Positions 31,842-43,738 of a stretch of 64,000 bases of DNA are shown here, piece after piece. Origin of the DNA: Aegilops tauschii subsp. strangulata (lineage: Eukaryota > Streptophyta > Magnoliopsida > Poales > Poaceae); contig NC_053035.3 in assembly GCF_002575655.3 (NCBI RefSeq), positions 86,763,322 to 86,827,321 on the forward strand. The letters are read 5' to 3'. The notes below the pieces were generated by a model. It was not told the origin of the DNA, searched no databases, and saw only the letters and a list, made by a program, of their open reading frames with translations. Position 1 is the first letter of the stretch; every line of letters starts with the position of its first letter. Both the position numbers and the translations under genes were made by a program.

Positions 31842-34056
31842 TGTTGTGAAGTTTTCATGTTTTTGGGTAAAGTTTTGATGGATTTTGGAATAAGGAGTGG
31901 CAAGAGCCTAAGCTTGGGGATTACCAAGGCACCCCAAGGTAAAATTCAAGGACAACCAAAATCCTAAGCTTGGGGATGCCTTTCTTTCGTCTTCGTCCAT
32001 CGGTAACTTTACTTGAGGCTATATTTTTATTCACCACATGATATGTGTTTTGCTTGGAGCGTCTTGTATGATTTGAGTCTTTGCTTGTTAGTTTACCACA
32101 ATCATCCTTGCTGTACACACCTTTTGGAGAGACACACATGAATCGGAATTTATTAGAATACTCTATGTGCTTCACTTATATCTTTTGAGCTAGATAATTT
32201 TGCTCTAGTGCTTCACTTAAATCTTTTAGAGCACGGTGGTGGTTTAATTTTATAGAAATTATTGATCTCTCATGCTTCACTTATATTATTTTGAGATTCC
32301 TTTAGAACAGCATGGTAGTTTTCTTTGGCTATAAAATTAGTCCTAATATGATAGGCATCCAAGACGGGTATAATAAAAACTCCATATAGAGTGCATTGAA
32401 TACTATGAGAGGTTTGATACTTCATGATTGTTTTGAGATATGAAGATGGTAATATTAGAGTCATGCTAGTTGAGTAGTTGTGAATTTGAGAAATACTTGT
32501 GTTAGAGTTTGCAAGTCCCGTAGCATGCACGTATGGTAAATGTTGTGTGACAAATTTGAAGCATGAGGTGTTTCTTTGATTGTCCTCCTTATGAGTGGCG
32601 GTCGGGGACGAGCGATGGTCTTTTCCTACCAATCCATCCCCAAGGAGCATGCATGTAGTGCTTGGTTTTTGATGACTTGTAGATTTTTGCAATAAGTATG
32701 TGAGTTCTTTATGAGTAATGTTGAGTCCATGGATTATACGCACTCTCACCTTTCCATCATTGCTAGCCTCTTCGGTACCGTGCATTGCCCTTTCTCACCT
32801 TGAGAGTTGGTGCAAACTTCGCCGGTGCATCCAACCCCCGTGATATGATACGCTCTATCACACATAAACCTCCTTATATCTTCCTCAAAACAGCCACCAT
32901 ACCTACCTATTATGGCATTTCCATAGCCATTCCGAGATATATTGCCATGCAACTTTCCACCGTTCCGTTTATTATGACACGCTTCATCATTGTCATATTG
33001 CCTTGCATGATCATGTAGTTGACATCATATTTGTGGCAAAGCCACCATGCATAATTTCATACATGTCACTCTTGATTCATTGCCCATCCCGGTACACCAC
33101 CGGAGGCATTCATATAGAGTCATACTTTGTTCTAGTATCGAGTTGTAATCTTTGAGTTGTAAATAAATAGAAGTGTGATGATCATCATTAATAGAGCATT
33201 GTCCCGAAAAAAAAGAAAAAAAGAAGAAAGGCCAAAAAAAGGCCAAATAAAAAAAAGAAAAAAAGAAGAAAATAAAAGGGACAATGCTACTATCCTTTTT
33301 TCCACACTTGTGCTTCAAACTAGCACCATGATCTTCACGATAGAGAGTCTCTTATATTGTCACTTTCATATAGTAGTGGGAATTTTTCATTATAGAACTT
33401 GGCTTGTATATTCGAACAATGGGCTTCCTCAAATGCCCTAGGTCTTCGTGAGCAAGCAAGTTGGATGCACACCCACTTAGTTTCTTTTGTTGAGCTTTCA
33501 TACATTTATAGCTCTAGTGCATCTGTTGCATGGCAATCCCTACTCCTCGCATTGACATCAATTGATGGGCATCTCCATAGCCCGTTGATTAGCCGCGTCA
33601 ATGTGAGACTTTCTCCCTTTTTTGTCTTCTCCACACAACCCCCATCATTATATTCTATTCCACCCATAGTGCTATGTCCATGGCTCACGCTCATGTATTG
33701 CGTGAAAGTTGAAAAAGTTTGAGATTACTAAAGTATGAAACAATTGCTTGGCTTGTCATCAGGGTTGTGCATGATGAGCGCATTTTTGTGTGACGAAAAT
33801 GAAGCATAGCCAAACTATATGATTTTGTAGGGATAAGCTTTCTTTGGCCATGTTATTTTGAGAAGACATAATTGCTTAGTTAGTATGCTTGAAGTATTAT
33901 TTTTTATGTCAATATTAAACTTTTGTCTTGAATCTTTCGGATCTAAATATTCATGCCACAATAAAGAAAATTATGTTAGGTAGCATTCCACATCAAAAAT
34001 TCTGTTTTTACCATTTACCTACTCGAGGACGAGCAGGAATTAAGCTTGGGGATGGT
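31842..34056 (+). other. G1 3' non-coding region, second part, with purine tract
   Basis: No supported gene. It aligns with G2 52715-55002. It contains several copies of the PPT-like motif aagcttgggga(t), at about 31911, 31969 and 34042; the last precedes the 3' LTR. An A-rich/purine block is at 33204-33283. Short frames such as 32270-32785 (minus) are not conserved in G2. Confidence 0.7.
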
Positions 34057-35618
34057 TGATACGTCTCCAACGTATCTATAATTTTTGATTGTTCCATGCT
34101 ATTATATTATCTGTTTTGGATGTTTAATGGGCTTTAATATACCTTTTTATATTATTTTTGGGACTAACCTATTAACCGAAGGCCCAGTGCAAATTGCTGT
34201 TTTTTTGCCTATTTCAGTGTTTCGCAGAGAAGGAATATCAAACGGAATCCAAATGGAATGAAACCTTCGCGAGGATCTTTTTTGGAACAAACACAATCCA
34301 GGAGACTTGGAGTGGAGGTCAAGGAAGCCACGAGGTGGCCACGAGGTAGGAGGGCGCGCCCAGGGGGGTAGGCGCGCCCCCACCCTCGTGGGCCCCTCGC
34401 AGCTCCACCGACCTACTTCTTTCGCCTATATGTACTCTTATACCCTGAAACCATCGGGGAGAGCCACGAAACACCTTTTCCACCGCCGCAACCTTCTGTA
34501 CCCGTGAGATCCCATCTTCGGGCCTTTTCCGGTGCTCCGCCGGAGGGGATTCGATCACGCAGGGCTTCTACATCAACACCATAGCCTCTTCGATGATGTG
34601 TGAGTAGTTTACCACAGACCTTCGGGTCCATAGTTATTAGCTAGATGGCTTCTTCTCTCTGTTTGCATCTCAATACAAAGTTCTCCTTGATCTTCTTGGA
34701 GATCTATTCGATGTAATTCTTTTTGCGGTGTGTTTGTCGAGATCTGATGAATTGTGGGTTTATGATCAAGATTATTTATGAACAATATTTGATTCTTCTC
34801 TGAATTATTATATGCATGATTTAATATCTTTGCAAGTCTCTTCGAATTATCAGTTTGGTTTGGCCTACTAGATTGATCTTTATTGCAATGGGAGAAGTGC
34901 TTAGCTTTGGGTTCAATCTTGCGGAGGGCAGCAAGGCACGTATTGTATTGTTTCCATCGAGGATAAAAAGATGGGGTTTATATCATATTGCTTGAGTTTA
35001 TCCCTCTACATCATGTCATCTTGCCTAATGTGTTACCGTGTTCTTATGAACTTAATACTCTAGATGCATGCTGGATAGCGGTCGATGTGTGGAGTAATAG
35101 GAGTAGATGCAGAATCGTTTCGGTCTACTTGTCACGGACGTGATGCCTATGTTCATGATCATGCCTAGATAATCTCATAACTATGCGCTTTTCTATCAAT
35201 TGCTCGACAGTAATTTGTTCACCCACCTAATATATGCTATCTCGAGAGAAGCCACTAGTGAAACCTATGGCCCAGGGTCTATTTTACATTATATTAGTTT
35301 CCCGTGAACTAGCTATCTCTGTCGCCGTTTATTTTGCAATCTTTACTTTCCAATCTATACAACAAAAATACCAAAAATATTTATCTTATTATCTTTATCA
35401 GATCTCACTTTTGCAAGTGGCCGTGAAGGGATTGACAACCCCTTTATCACGTTGGTTGCAAGGTTCTTGATTGTTTGTGCAGGTACTAGGCGATTTGCGT
35501 GTAGTCTCCTACTGGATTGATACCTTGGTTCTCAAAAACTGAGGGAAATACTTACGCTACTTTGCTGCATCACCCTTTGCTCTTCATGGGAAAACCAACG
35601 CATGCTCAAGATGTAGCA
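34057..35618 (+). repeat. G1 3' LTR, 1.56 kb
   Basis: Begins tgatacgtctccaacgtatc and ends gatgtagca. It carries a GC-rich CACGAGG...CCTCGTG module at about 34339-34388, then a TATA-like cctatatgtac near 34425. Directly followed by agatg and Copia A leader sequence. Confidence 0.9.
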
Positions 35619-35724
35619 AGATGCATAAAGGATAAACATCACATGCAATCAATATAAGTGATATGATATGGCCATCATCATCTTGTGCCTTTGATCTCCA
35701 TCTCCAAAGCACCGTCATGATCAC

Positions 35725-37128
35725 TGATACGTCTCTTTCGTATCTACTTTTCCAAACACTTTTGCCCTTGTTTTGGACTCTAACTTGCATGATTTGAATG
35801 GAACTAACCCGGACTGACGCTGTTTTCAGCAGAATTGCCATGGTGTTATTTTTGTGCAGAAACAAAAGTTCTCGGAATACCTGAAACTCCATGGAGATTA
35901 TTTTTGGAAATAATAAAAAATATTGGCGAAAGAATCAAGGCCAGGGGGCCCACACCCTGTCCACGAGGGTGGGAGGCGCGCCTGCCCCCCAGGGCGCGCC
36001 CCCTGCCTCGTGGGCCCCCTGGAGCTCCACCGACCTCAACTCCAACTCTATATATTCGTGTTCGGGGAGAGAAAAATCAGAGAGAAGGATTCATCGCGGT
36101 TTACGATATGGAGCCACCGCCAAGCCCTAATCTCTCTCGGGAGGGATGATCTGGAGTCTGTTCGGGGCTCCGGAGAGGGGAATCCGTCGCCATCGTCATC
36201 ATCAACCATCCTCCATCACCAATTTCAAGATGCTCACCACCGTGCGTGAGTAATTCCATCGTAGGCTTGCTAGACGGTGATGGGTTGGATGAGATTTATC
36301 ATGTAATCGAGTTAGTTTTGTTAAGGTTTGATACCTAGTATCCACTATGTTCTGAGATTGATGTTGCTATGACTTTGCTATGCTTAACGCTTGTCACTAG
36401 GGCCCGAGTGCCATGATTTCAGATCTGAACTTATTATGTTTTCATGAATATATATGAGTTCTTGATCCTATCTTGCAAGTCTATAGTCACCTACTATGTG
36501 TTATGATCCGGCAATCCCGAAGTGACAATAATCGGGACCACTCCCGGTGATGACCGTAGTTTGAGGAGTTCATGTATTCACTATGTGTTAATGCTTTGGT
36601 CCGGTACTCTATTAAAAGGAGGCCTTAATATCCCTTAGTTTCCAATAGGACCCTGCTGCCACGGGAGGGTAGGACAAAAGATGGCATGCAAGTTCTTTTC
36701 CATAAGCACGTATGACTATATTCGGAATACATGCCTACATTACATTGATGAATTGGAGCTAGTTCTGTGTCGCCCTAGATTATGACTGTTACATGATGAA
36801 CCGCATCCGGCATAATTCTCCATCACCGATCCAATGCCTACGAGCTTTTCACATATTGTTCTTCGCTTATTTACTTTTCTGTTGCTACTGTTACAATCAC
36901 AACAAAACCCAAAAATATTACTTTTGCTACTGTTACCGTTACTTCCATATTACTTTGCTACTAAACACTTTGCTGCAGATACTGAGTTATCCAGGTGTGG
37001 TTGAATTGACAACTCAACTGCTGATACTTGAGAATATTCTTTGGCTCCCCTTGTGTTGAATCAATAAATTTTGGTTGAATACTCTACCCTCGAAAACTGT
37101 CGCGATCCCCTATACTTGTGGGTTATTA
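35725..37128 (+). repeat. Element C 5' LTR
   Basis: Begins tgatacgtctctttcgtatc and ends gggttatta (original terminal CA changed). The GC-rich hairpin module is at about 35966-36016 and a TATA-like ctatatattcg near 36046. Confidence 0.92.
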
Positions 37129-37139
37129 AGACTATTTTC

Positions 37140-37157
37140 TGGCGCCGTTGCCGGGGA
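37140..37157 (+). other. Primer binding site (tRNA-Asp type)
   Basis: tggcgccgttgccgggga is an exact complement of the plant tRNA-Asp 3' end, 11 bp after the LTR. Confidence 0.9.
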
Positions 37158-37206
37158 GCATAGCTCTATTCTTTGAGTCACTTGGGATTTATATCTGCTG
37201 GTCATT

Positions 37207-39882
37207 ATGAGGAACTTGAAAGACGAGAAAACAAAAATTTATCCCTCAACTACGAGGGGAGGTAAGGAACTGCCATCTAGCTCTGCACTTGATTCACCTT
37301 CTGTTTTGAGTAAGCTTGCGACACCTAAACCTGCTTCTGCTATTAATTCTGATATGTCGCATGTTATTGATGATGCCACTTCTGCTATGCATGATACTTA
37401 TGATGAAACTACTTCTATGCTTGATACTACTGTGCCACTTGGTGAATTTCTTGATGTCGCAGGTTATGTTATGGATGAAGAAACTGCTAGAGACTTTCTT
37501 GCTTGCAATGATAGAAGTGATCTTAAGAAATTGTTAGCTAAGCTTAAAGAAAAAACTCGAAATGCTAGAATGAAATATGACCCTGCTTATGCTACTTCAC
37601 CTATCTTTGTTACTGATAAGGATTATGAATTCTCTGTCGACCCTGATATAATTACATTGGTTGAATCTGATCCTTTCTATGGCTATGAATCTGAAACTGT
37701 TGTGGCACATCTTACTAAATTAAATGATATAGCCACCCTGTTCACTAATGATGAGAAAACTCGCTACTATTATATCCTTAAGATATTTCCGTTCTCATTA
37801 AAGGGTGATGCTAAAATGTGGTTTAATTCTCTTGATCCTGGTTGTGTGCGTAGTCCCCAGGATATGATTTATTACTTCTCTGCTAAATATTTCACTGCTC
37901 ATAAGAAACAAGCTGCTTTAAGGGATATATATATATATATAATTTTTTGCAAATTGAAGAAGAGAGCCTCCCACAAGCTTGGGGGAGGCTTCTCCAATTA
38001 CTTAATGCTTTGCCTGATCATCCTCTCAAGAAAAATGAAATACTTGATATCTTTTATAACGGACTAACCGATGCTTCCAGAGACCACCTGGATAGTTGTG
38101 CTTGTTGTGTTTTCAGGGAAAGAACTGTTGATCAAGCTGAAATTCTATTGAATAATATGTTGACCAATGAAAATAATTGGACACTTCTTGAACCAACTCC
38201 TAAGCCAACTCCAAAGAAAAGGGGTGTTCTATTTCTCAGTCCTGAAGATATGCAAGAGGCAAAAAAATCTATGAAAGAAAAAGGTATTAAAGCTGAAGAT
38301 GTTAAGAATTTACCACCTGTTGAAGAAATATATGGTCTTAATTCATCACCTATTGAAGAAACACATGGTCTTGATAACCCGATACAGGTAGTAAAGGTAA
38401 ATTCTCTCTATAGATATGATAAAGCTGAAGTCCCTCCTACTAAGTTTGTTAGCCAATGTTTGGATGAGTTTGATAACTTTATGGTTAAGCAAGAAGATTT
38501 TAATGCTTATTTTTTTAGACAATTGAAATAAAATGCTTATATGATTGAACACTTGAGTGATTATATGTCTAGAGTTAAAGGTGAACTTAAACTCATTAGT
38601 AAACATGCTTCTATTGTTACCACTCAAGTAGAACAAGTACTTAAAGCTCAGAATGATTTTCTCAACGAATTAAATAACAAGAAGAATGATAATGCTGTTA
38701 GAGTTGTGACTAGAGGGGGTAAAGTGACTCAAGAACCTTTGTATCCTGAAGGCCACCCTAAGAGAATTGAGCAGGATTCTCAAAGAAATAATGTTGATGC
38801 ACCTAGTCTTTCTAAAAAGAAGAAAAAGAAAAATGATAGGACTTTGCATGCTTCTAGTGAACCTGTTATGGACACACCTGAGAATCCAAACGATATTTCT
38901 ATTTCAGATGCTGAAACACAATCTGGAAATGAACATGAACCTAGTGATAATGTTAATGATGATGTTCATGTTGATGCTCAACCTAGCAATAACAATGATG
39001 TAGAAATTGAACCTACTGTTGATCTTGATAACCCACAATCAAAGAATCAACGTTATGATAAGAGAGACTTTGTTGCTAGGAAGCATGGTAAAGAAAGAGA
39101 GCCATGGGTTCAAAAACCCATGCCTTTTCCTCCCAAACCATCCAAGAAAAAGGATGATGAGGATTTTGAGCGCTTTGCTGAGATGATTAGACGTATCTTC
39201 TTGCGTATGCATTTGACTGATATGCTTAAAATGAATCCTTATGCTAAGTATATGAAAGATATTGTTACAAATAAGAGAAAGATACCGGAAGCTGAAATTT
39301 CCACCATGCTTGCTAATTAAACTTTTAAGGGTGGAATACCAAAGAAACTTGGAGATCCAGGAGTACCTACTATACCATGCTCTATTAAAAAGAAATTATG
39401 TTAGAACTCCTTTATGTGATCTTGGAGCCGGTGTTAGTGTTATGCCTCTCTCTTTATATCGTAGACTTGATTTGAATAAGTTGACACCTACTGAAATATC
39501 TTTGCAAATGGCTGATAAATCAACTGCTATACCTGTCGGTATTTGTGAGGATGTGCCTGTTGTGGTTGCAAACGTTACTATTTTAACGGACTTTGTTATT
39601 CTTGATATTCCCGAGGATGATAGTATGTCTATTATTCTTGGAAGACCCTTTTTGAATACTGCAGGGCCTGTTATTGATTGCAACAAAGGCAATGTCACTT
39701 TTCATGTTAATGGTAATGAGCATACGGTACACTTTCCGAGGAACAACCTCAAGTCCACAGTATCAATTCTATTGGAAAAAATCCATCGATTATTTTTCGA
39801 GGTTTTGAATTTCCTCTTCCTACTGTCAAGAAGAAATATGATATTCTTATTATTGGGGATGTGCATATCCCCGTTGAGGTAA
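37207..39882 (+). pseudogene. Element C gag-protease, broken
   Basis: ATG at 37207 opens a gag frame with a retrotransposon capsid-like region around 37660-38170 (LKGDAKMWFNSLDP). The frame is lost at a (TA)n run at 37926-37942, resumes in another phase to a TAA at 38529-38531, reopens to a second TAA at 39318-39320, and shifts again near an A-run at about 39388. The protease core follows in the shifted frame (LCDLGAGVSVMPLSLY, 39410-39460, and IILGRPFLNTAG). There is no RT. So there are at least two frameshifts and two nonsense codons. The charged middle part (38700-39200) is Lys/Asp/Asn-rich. Confidence 0.85.
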
Positions 39883-40671
39883 CCTAGTGTTATTTGAAAT
39901 TTCTCCGGTTCCATGTTATTCGGAATGAGTTTGTTAACAAGACTTGATCAACCTTGTTAGTGGATTTCTTTTGATGAGCATGAGATGGATGAAGTTAGAA
40001 AGCACAACCTTCTGTACCCTCCTTCTACTTTCTGTTATTTAGATTAAATAAAGCAAAATTAGTATTTTCTGTCAGTTTTCTGATTTATCCGTGCAATAAA
40101 AAAATACCCCAAAAATAAAAGTTCTCCAAATGCCCCGAAATTGAAATATGATTTTTTCTAGAATATTTGAGAATATCTGGCACTGAGAACACATCAGGGG
40201 GAGCTGACACCTGGCCACGAGGGTCCAAGGCGCGCCCACCCCCCTGGTCGCGCCCCCTGCCTCGCGGGCCCATGGTGGCTCCCTCCACTTATTCCAGCCA
40301 CCACACACTCCTTCCTCCCAAAAAAATCACTAACCAGCTCAAGCATGAGTTCTAGCTCATTTTACTGTGATTTTCGATCTCCTTGCTCAAAGCACCTCTC
40401 ACAAAACTGCTTTGGGGGATTGTTCCTTGGTATGTAACTCCTCCAATGGTCCAATTAGTTTTTCTTCTAGTGCTTTATTCATTGCAAATTTTTGCTGCCT
40501 AGGTGACCATGTTCTTGAGCTTGCATGTCAAATTTATATGGTTCCAAGTAGTTCTAATGCATGATATAGTCTCTAGGCACTTGTGGGAGTAGTTGCTATC
40601 AATTTTGTTGATTTTGGTTCACTTTTATTTGAAGTTACTAAAAATTTCAGAAATTTTTTAGAGGAAGAAAT
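39883..40671 (+). promoter_or_regulatory. Internal LTR-like module upstream of the second reading frame
   Basis: Between the protease and the next frame lies non-coding DNA. Part of it (about 40140-40275) resembles the U3 of this element's own LTR: cacgagggt, ggcgcgccc, a C-run, cgcgccccctgcctcg, gggccc. In the LTR this module lies just upstream of the TATA box. Here it is followed by ccacttattcc and then a leader to the ATG at 40672. I infer an internal promoter for the second frame. Confidence 0.5.
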
Positions 40672-41697
40672 ATGTTAAGGAAAATGTACCAAGGTGGCCC
40701 TTCAAGGAAGCAAGGACCCAGGCTCGCAATGCGCGATGCCGACGATGAACCACCAAGGGAAGCTCAAGTGCGGGCTTGTGAATGGCCTTCAGAGGACTTT
40801 ATGGATCGAGCAGGAATCAAGGAAGAATTTAACGCATATGTGCGTAACGCTGATCTTGTGAGCTTCGAGGCAGATAAGTGCCGTCAGTATCACTATCTCA
40901 CTGATTCCTTTGTGAGGAGGTTTGAATTTTCATCATCACGCAATTCTCAAACTGTCCTGTTTGATCTTTATGAAAATTCTTATACTATGGACTTAGAGGA
41001 TTTTAGCACTGCTTGCAAACTTCCACAATGGGGTAGCACTAATGAGCCCCGCAAATCTGAATTTAGAGATTTCCTTGCTAGTATACCTGTGGGGGAGTCT
41101 AGAGATATAACACAAGCTACCACAGGGAGCATTCGTTTTCCTGCTATACATTATTTTGCTCTCTTCATAGGTAGGTGCATCAATGGTAAGGATGAAGCAT
41201 GTCACATGTGTGTCCCTGATCTCAGTGTTCTCAGGAGTGCTGTATTAGGAGATAGACATTATAATTTGGGAGCCATTGTTGCACGTAGGTTGCATAATAA
41301 TAGAATTAATGGAGATTTCTTTGGTGGCATTTATGCAACCCGTTTAGCTAATTTTCTTAATATACCCATACGTGAGTATGATATTGAGTTGCCTCCGGTT
41401 TATTTAGATTATGAGGCTATGGTTCGTCATCAGTTTGTTGAGAGGAACGATCAGTTCCTCCAGTACCGACTAATCTTTGACAGACGACGCACCTATCACG
41501 TCGCTCTCCCTGCTCCTACTTTATTTGACTTTCAGACCAAAGGGAGACATGTTATAACCAGGGAGGAGGCGAACGAGTACGAGAGGAGGACGAGGGCAGC
41601 TCGCCTCCAAGCTGCAGCCCATGATGCAATAGCCGCTGCATCTCAGTACGACCCCAGTTACAACTTCGGATATCTGCTAGGCCAGCCGGGGCAATAG
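40672..41697 (+). CDS. ATHILA ORF-1-like retrotransposon protein, 341 aa, intact
   Basis: An uninterrupted frame starting MLRKMYQGGPSRKQG. Residues about 60-270 (FVRRFEFSSSRNSQTVLFDL, ACKLPQWGSTNEPRKSEF, HYFALFIGRCINGKDEACH, RLHNNRINGDFFGGIYATRL) match my recollection of plant proteins with the ATHILA ORF-1 domain. The tail is Arg/Ala-rich and probably helical. The molecular role of this domain is not known to me; it is found in Athila-lineage retrotransposons and host-annotated 'putative retrotransposon' proteins. It is preceded by an LTR-like module and followed by a PPT-like taagcttgggggag at 41718. Its intact frame contrasts with the broken gag-protease of the same element. Confidence 0.8.
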   Translation: MLRKMYQGGPSRKQGPRLAMRDADDEPPREAQVRACEWPSEDFMDRAGIKEEFNAYVRNADLVSFEADKCRQYHYLTDSFVRRFEFSSSRNSQTVLFDLYENSYTMDLEDFSTACKLPQWGSTNEPRKSEFRDFLASIPVGESRDITQATTGSIRFPAIHYFALFIGRCINGKDEACHMCVPDLSVLRSAVLGDRHYNLGAIVARRLHNNRINGDFFGGIYATRLANFLNIPIREYDIELPPVYLDYEAMVRHQFVERNDQFLQYRLIFDRRRTYHVALPAPTLFDFQTKGRHVITREEANEYERRTRAARLQAAAHDAIAAASQYDPSYNFGYLLGQPGQ

Positions 41698-43738
41698 ACC
41701 AACTTAGGCCAAAAGCCTAAGCTTGGGGGAGTACGTATTTCTCACCGACATTACATTTATGTTCACACACTCATTGCTAGATGTCTGTGCTCATACTTTT
41801 CACTGTAATATCCATGCTAGTTTATTTTCCTTTTTATGCTTTCTTCTTGTGTGTTTGATAAACCTTAAGAAAACCAAAAAAAATTAGTTGTAGCTTTTAG
41901 CTAGTTTACTTTCCATGCTGTACTAGTAATAATTAGAAGAAAACCCAAAAAGATTTCCCACTCTTCTTTTGCTTGTTGGGAGCTTTCCCGTGTAAATAGT
42001 TTTATTTCTTTTCTTTTCTTTGGGGGTCGATAGGAGAAGACCATAATGAAAATGTTGAAGTGGCTCTTATATGCACTGTTGTTGATTTAACCAAGAGCCC
42101 ATATTGCCTTGTCTTCTCCTGTTTATTGAATGCTCGCAGATTCCAGCTTAGTTCAATGCACGTGCACTATTATTATTATTATTCACATCGTTTGGTCGTG
42201 CAAGTGAAAGGCAATAATGACGATATATGATGAACTGATTGAGATGAGAGAAGCTGGTATGAACTCGACCTCTCTTGTTTTTGTAAATATGATTAGTTCA
42301 TCGTTCCTGATTTAGCCTATTATGAATAAACATGTTTGCAATGAGAATTAGAGATTATAGTTGCTTATTCCATGCTTAATTAGCTAGGAGTTTATAATGG
42401 TTTACCTTGCGTGCCAACATGCTATTAAAATGATTGTGATGTGGTATGATAGGGTGGTATCCTCTTTGGATGATTCAAGTGACTTGACTTGGCACATGTT
42501 CACGCATGGAGTTGAAACAAAATCAACATAGCCTCCACGATATTTATGTTCATGGTGGATTATATCCTACTCATGCTTGCACTCAATGTTTATTAATTTT
42601 AATGCATGTTCATGACTGTTGTCGCTCTCTAGTTGGTCGCTTCCCAGTCTTTTTCTAGCCTTCACTTGTACTAAGCAGGAATACTGCTTGTGCATCCAAT
42701 CCCTTAAACCCCAAAGTTATTCCATATGAGTCCACTATATCTTCCTATATATGCGGTATCTACCTGCCGTTCCAAGTAAATTTGTATGTGCCAAACTCTA
42801 AACCTTCAAATGAAATTCTGTTTTGCATGCTCGAATAGCTCATGTATCAACTAGGGATGTATCTTCCATGCTAGGCGGGTTATTCTCAAGAGGAGTGGAC
42901 TCCGCTCCTCACTCATGAGAAAATGGCTGGTCACCGGGATGCCCAGTCCCATGCTTTATGCAAATCGAATCAAAATAATTTCAAAAAAAACTCCCCCGGG
43001 TCTCTTGTTAGTTGGAGGCACTCGTTGTTTCGAGCAAGCCATGGATTGATGCTTGTTGGTGGAGGGGGAGTATAAACTTTACCATTCTGTTTGGGAACCG
43101 CCTATAATGTGTGTAGCATGGAAGATATCGCCATCTCTCGGTTGTTATGTTGACAATGAAAGTATGCCGCTCAAAATATTATTTATCTCTTTTTCAAAAT
43201 CGAGCTCTGGCACCTCTACAAATCCCTGCTTCCCTCTGCGAAGGGCCTACCTATTTACTTTTATGTTGAGTCATCACCCTCTTATTAAAAAGCACCAGCT
43301 GGAGAGCACCGCTGTCATTTGCATCCATTACTATTAATTTCTATTGGGTATGACTATGACTAGATCTCTTTTACCACGAATTACAATGTTTAGTCAGTCC
43401 TTGATCTTTAAAGGTGCTCTGCATTTATGTTTTGTGGTCTCAGAAAGGGCTAGCGAGATACCATCTTGTTATATCATATCATGATTGTTTTGAGAAAGTG
43501 TTGTCATCCGAGATTTATTATTATTGCTCGCTAGTTGATTATGCCATTGACATGAGTAAACATGAGACCTAAGTATTATTGCGAATATGGTTAGTCATAA
43601 TCTTTGCTGAAACTTGAATGCTGGCTTTACATATTTACAACAACAAGAGCAAACAGAGTTTGTAAAAGTTTTTGTTTATCACTTTCAGTTTATCAACTGA
43701 ATTGCTTGAGGACAAGCAAAGATTTAAGCTTGGGGAGT
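41698..43738 (+). other. Element C 3' non-coding region and PPT
   Basis: About 2 kb without a supported gene. It begins with a PPT-like taagcttgggggagt (41718) and ends with ttaagcttggggagt (43724-43738), the real PPT next to the 3' LTR. Short frames (43053-43337) show no domain. Confidence 0.75.

Larger units (their letters stand above)
15054..35618 (+). mobile_element. Element G1: WHAM/Sabrina-type Gypsy (Athila lineage), nested
   Basis: G1 is bounded by a 5' LTR truncated on the left by the CACTA insertion (15054-16181) and a full 3' LTR (34057-35618). A PBS follows the first LTR and a purine tract precedes the second. It is interrupted by an Angela-type Copia element at 18386-31705. It lacks RT, RNase H and integrase and carries an unrecognised frame at 16434-17786. 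Its right flank (agatg, 35619-35623) begins sequence matching the reverse complement of a Copia 5' leader, so G1 was inserted into a minus-strand Copia element. Confidence 0.85.

Noticed and set aside
32270..32785. 171-codon minus-strand frame in the G1 3' region
   Set aside because: The homologous part of G2 does not keep the frame.
33025..33318. Minus-strand Phe-rich frame (also 53974-54216)
   Set aside because: Product of the A-rich/purine tract read in reverse.
33175..33441. Direct repeats examined as a possible CRISPR or array
   Set aside because: Irregular low-complexity sequence without spacers; the genome is a plant nuclear one.
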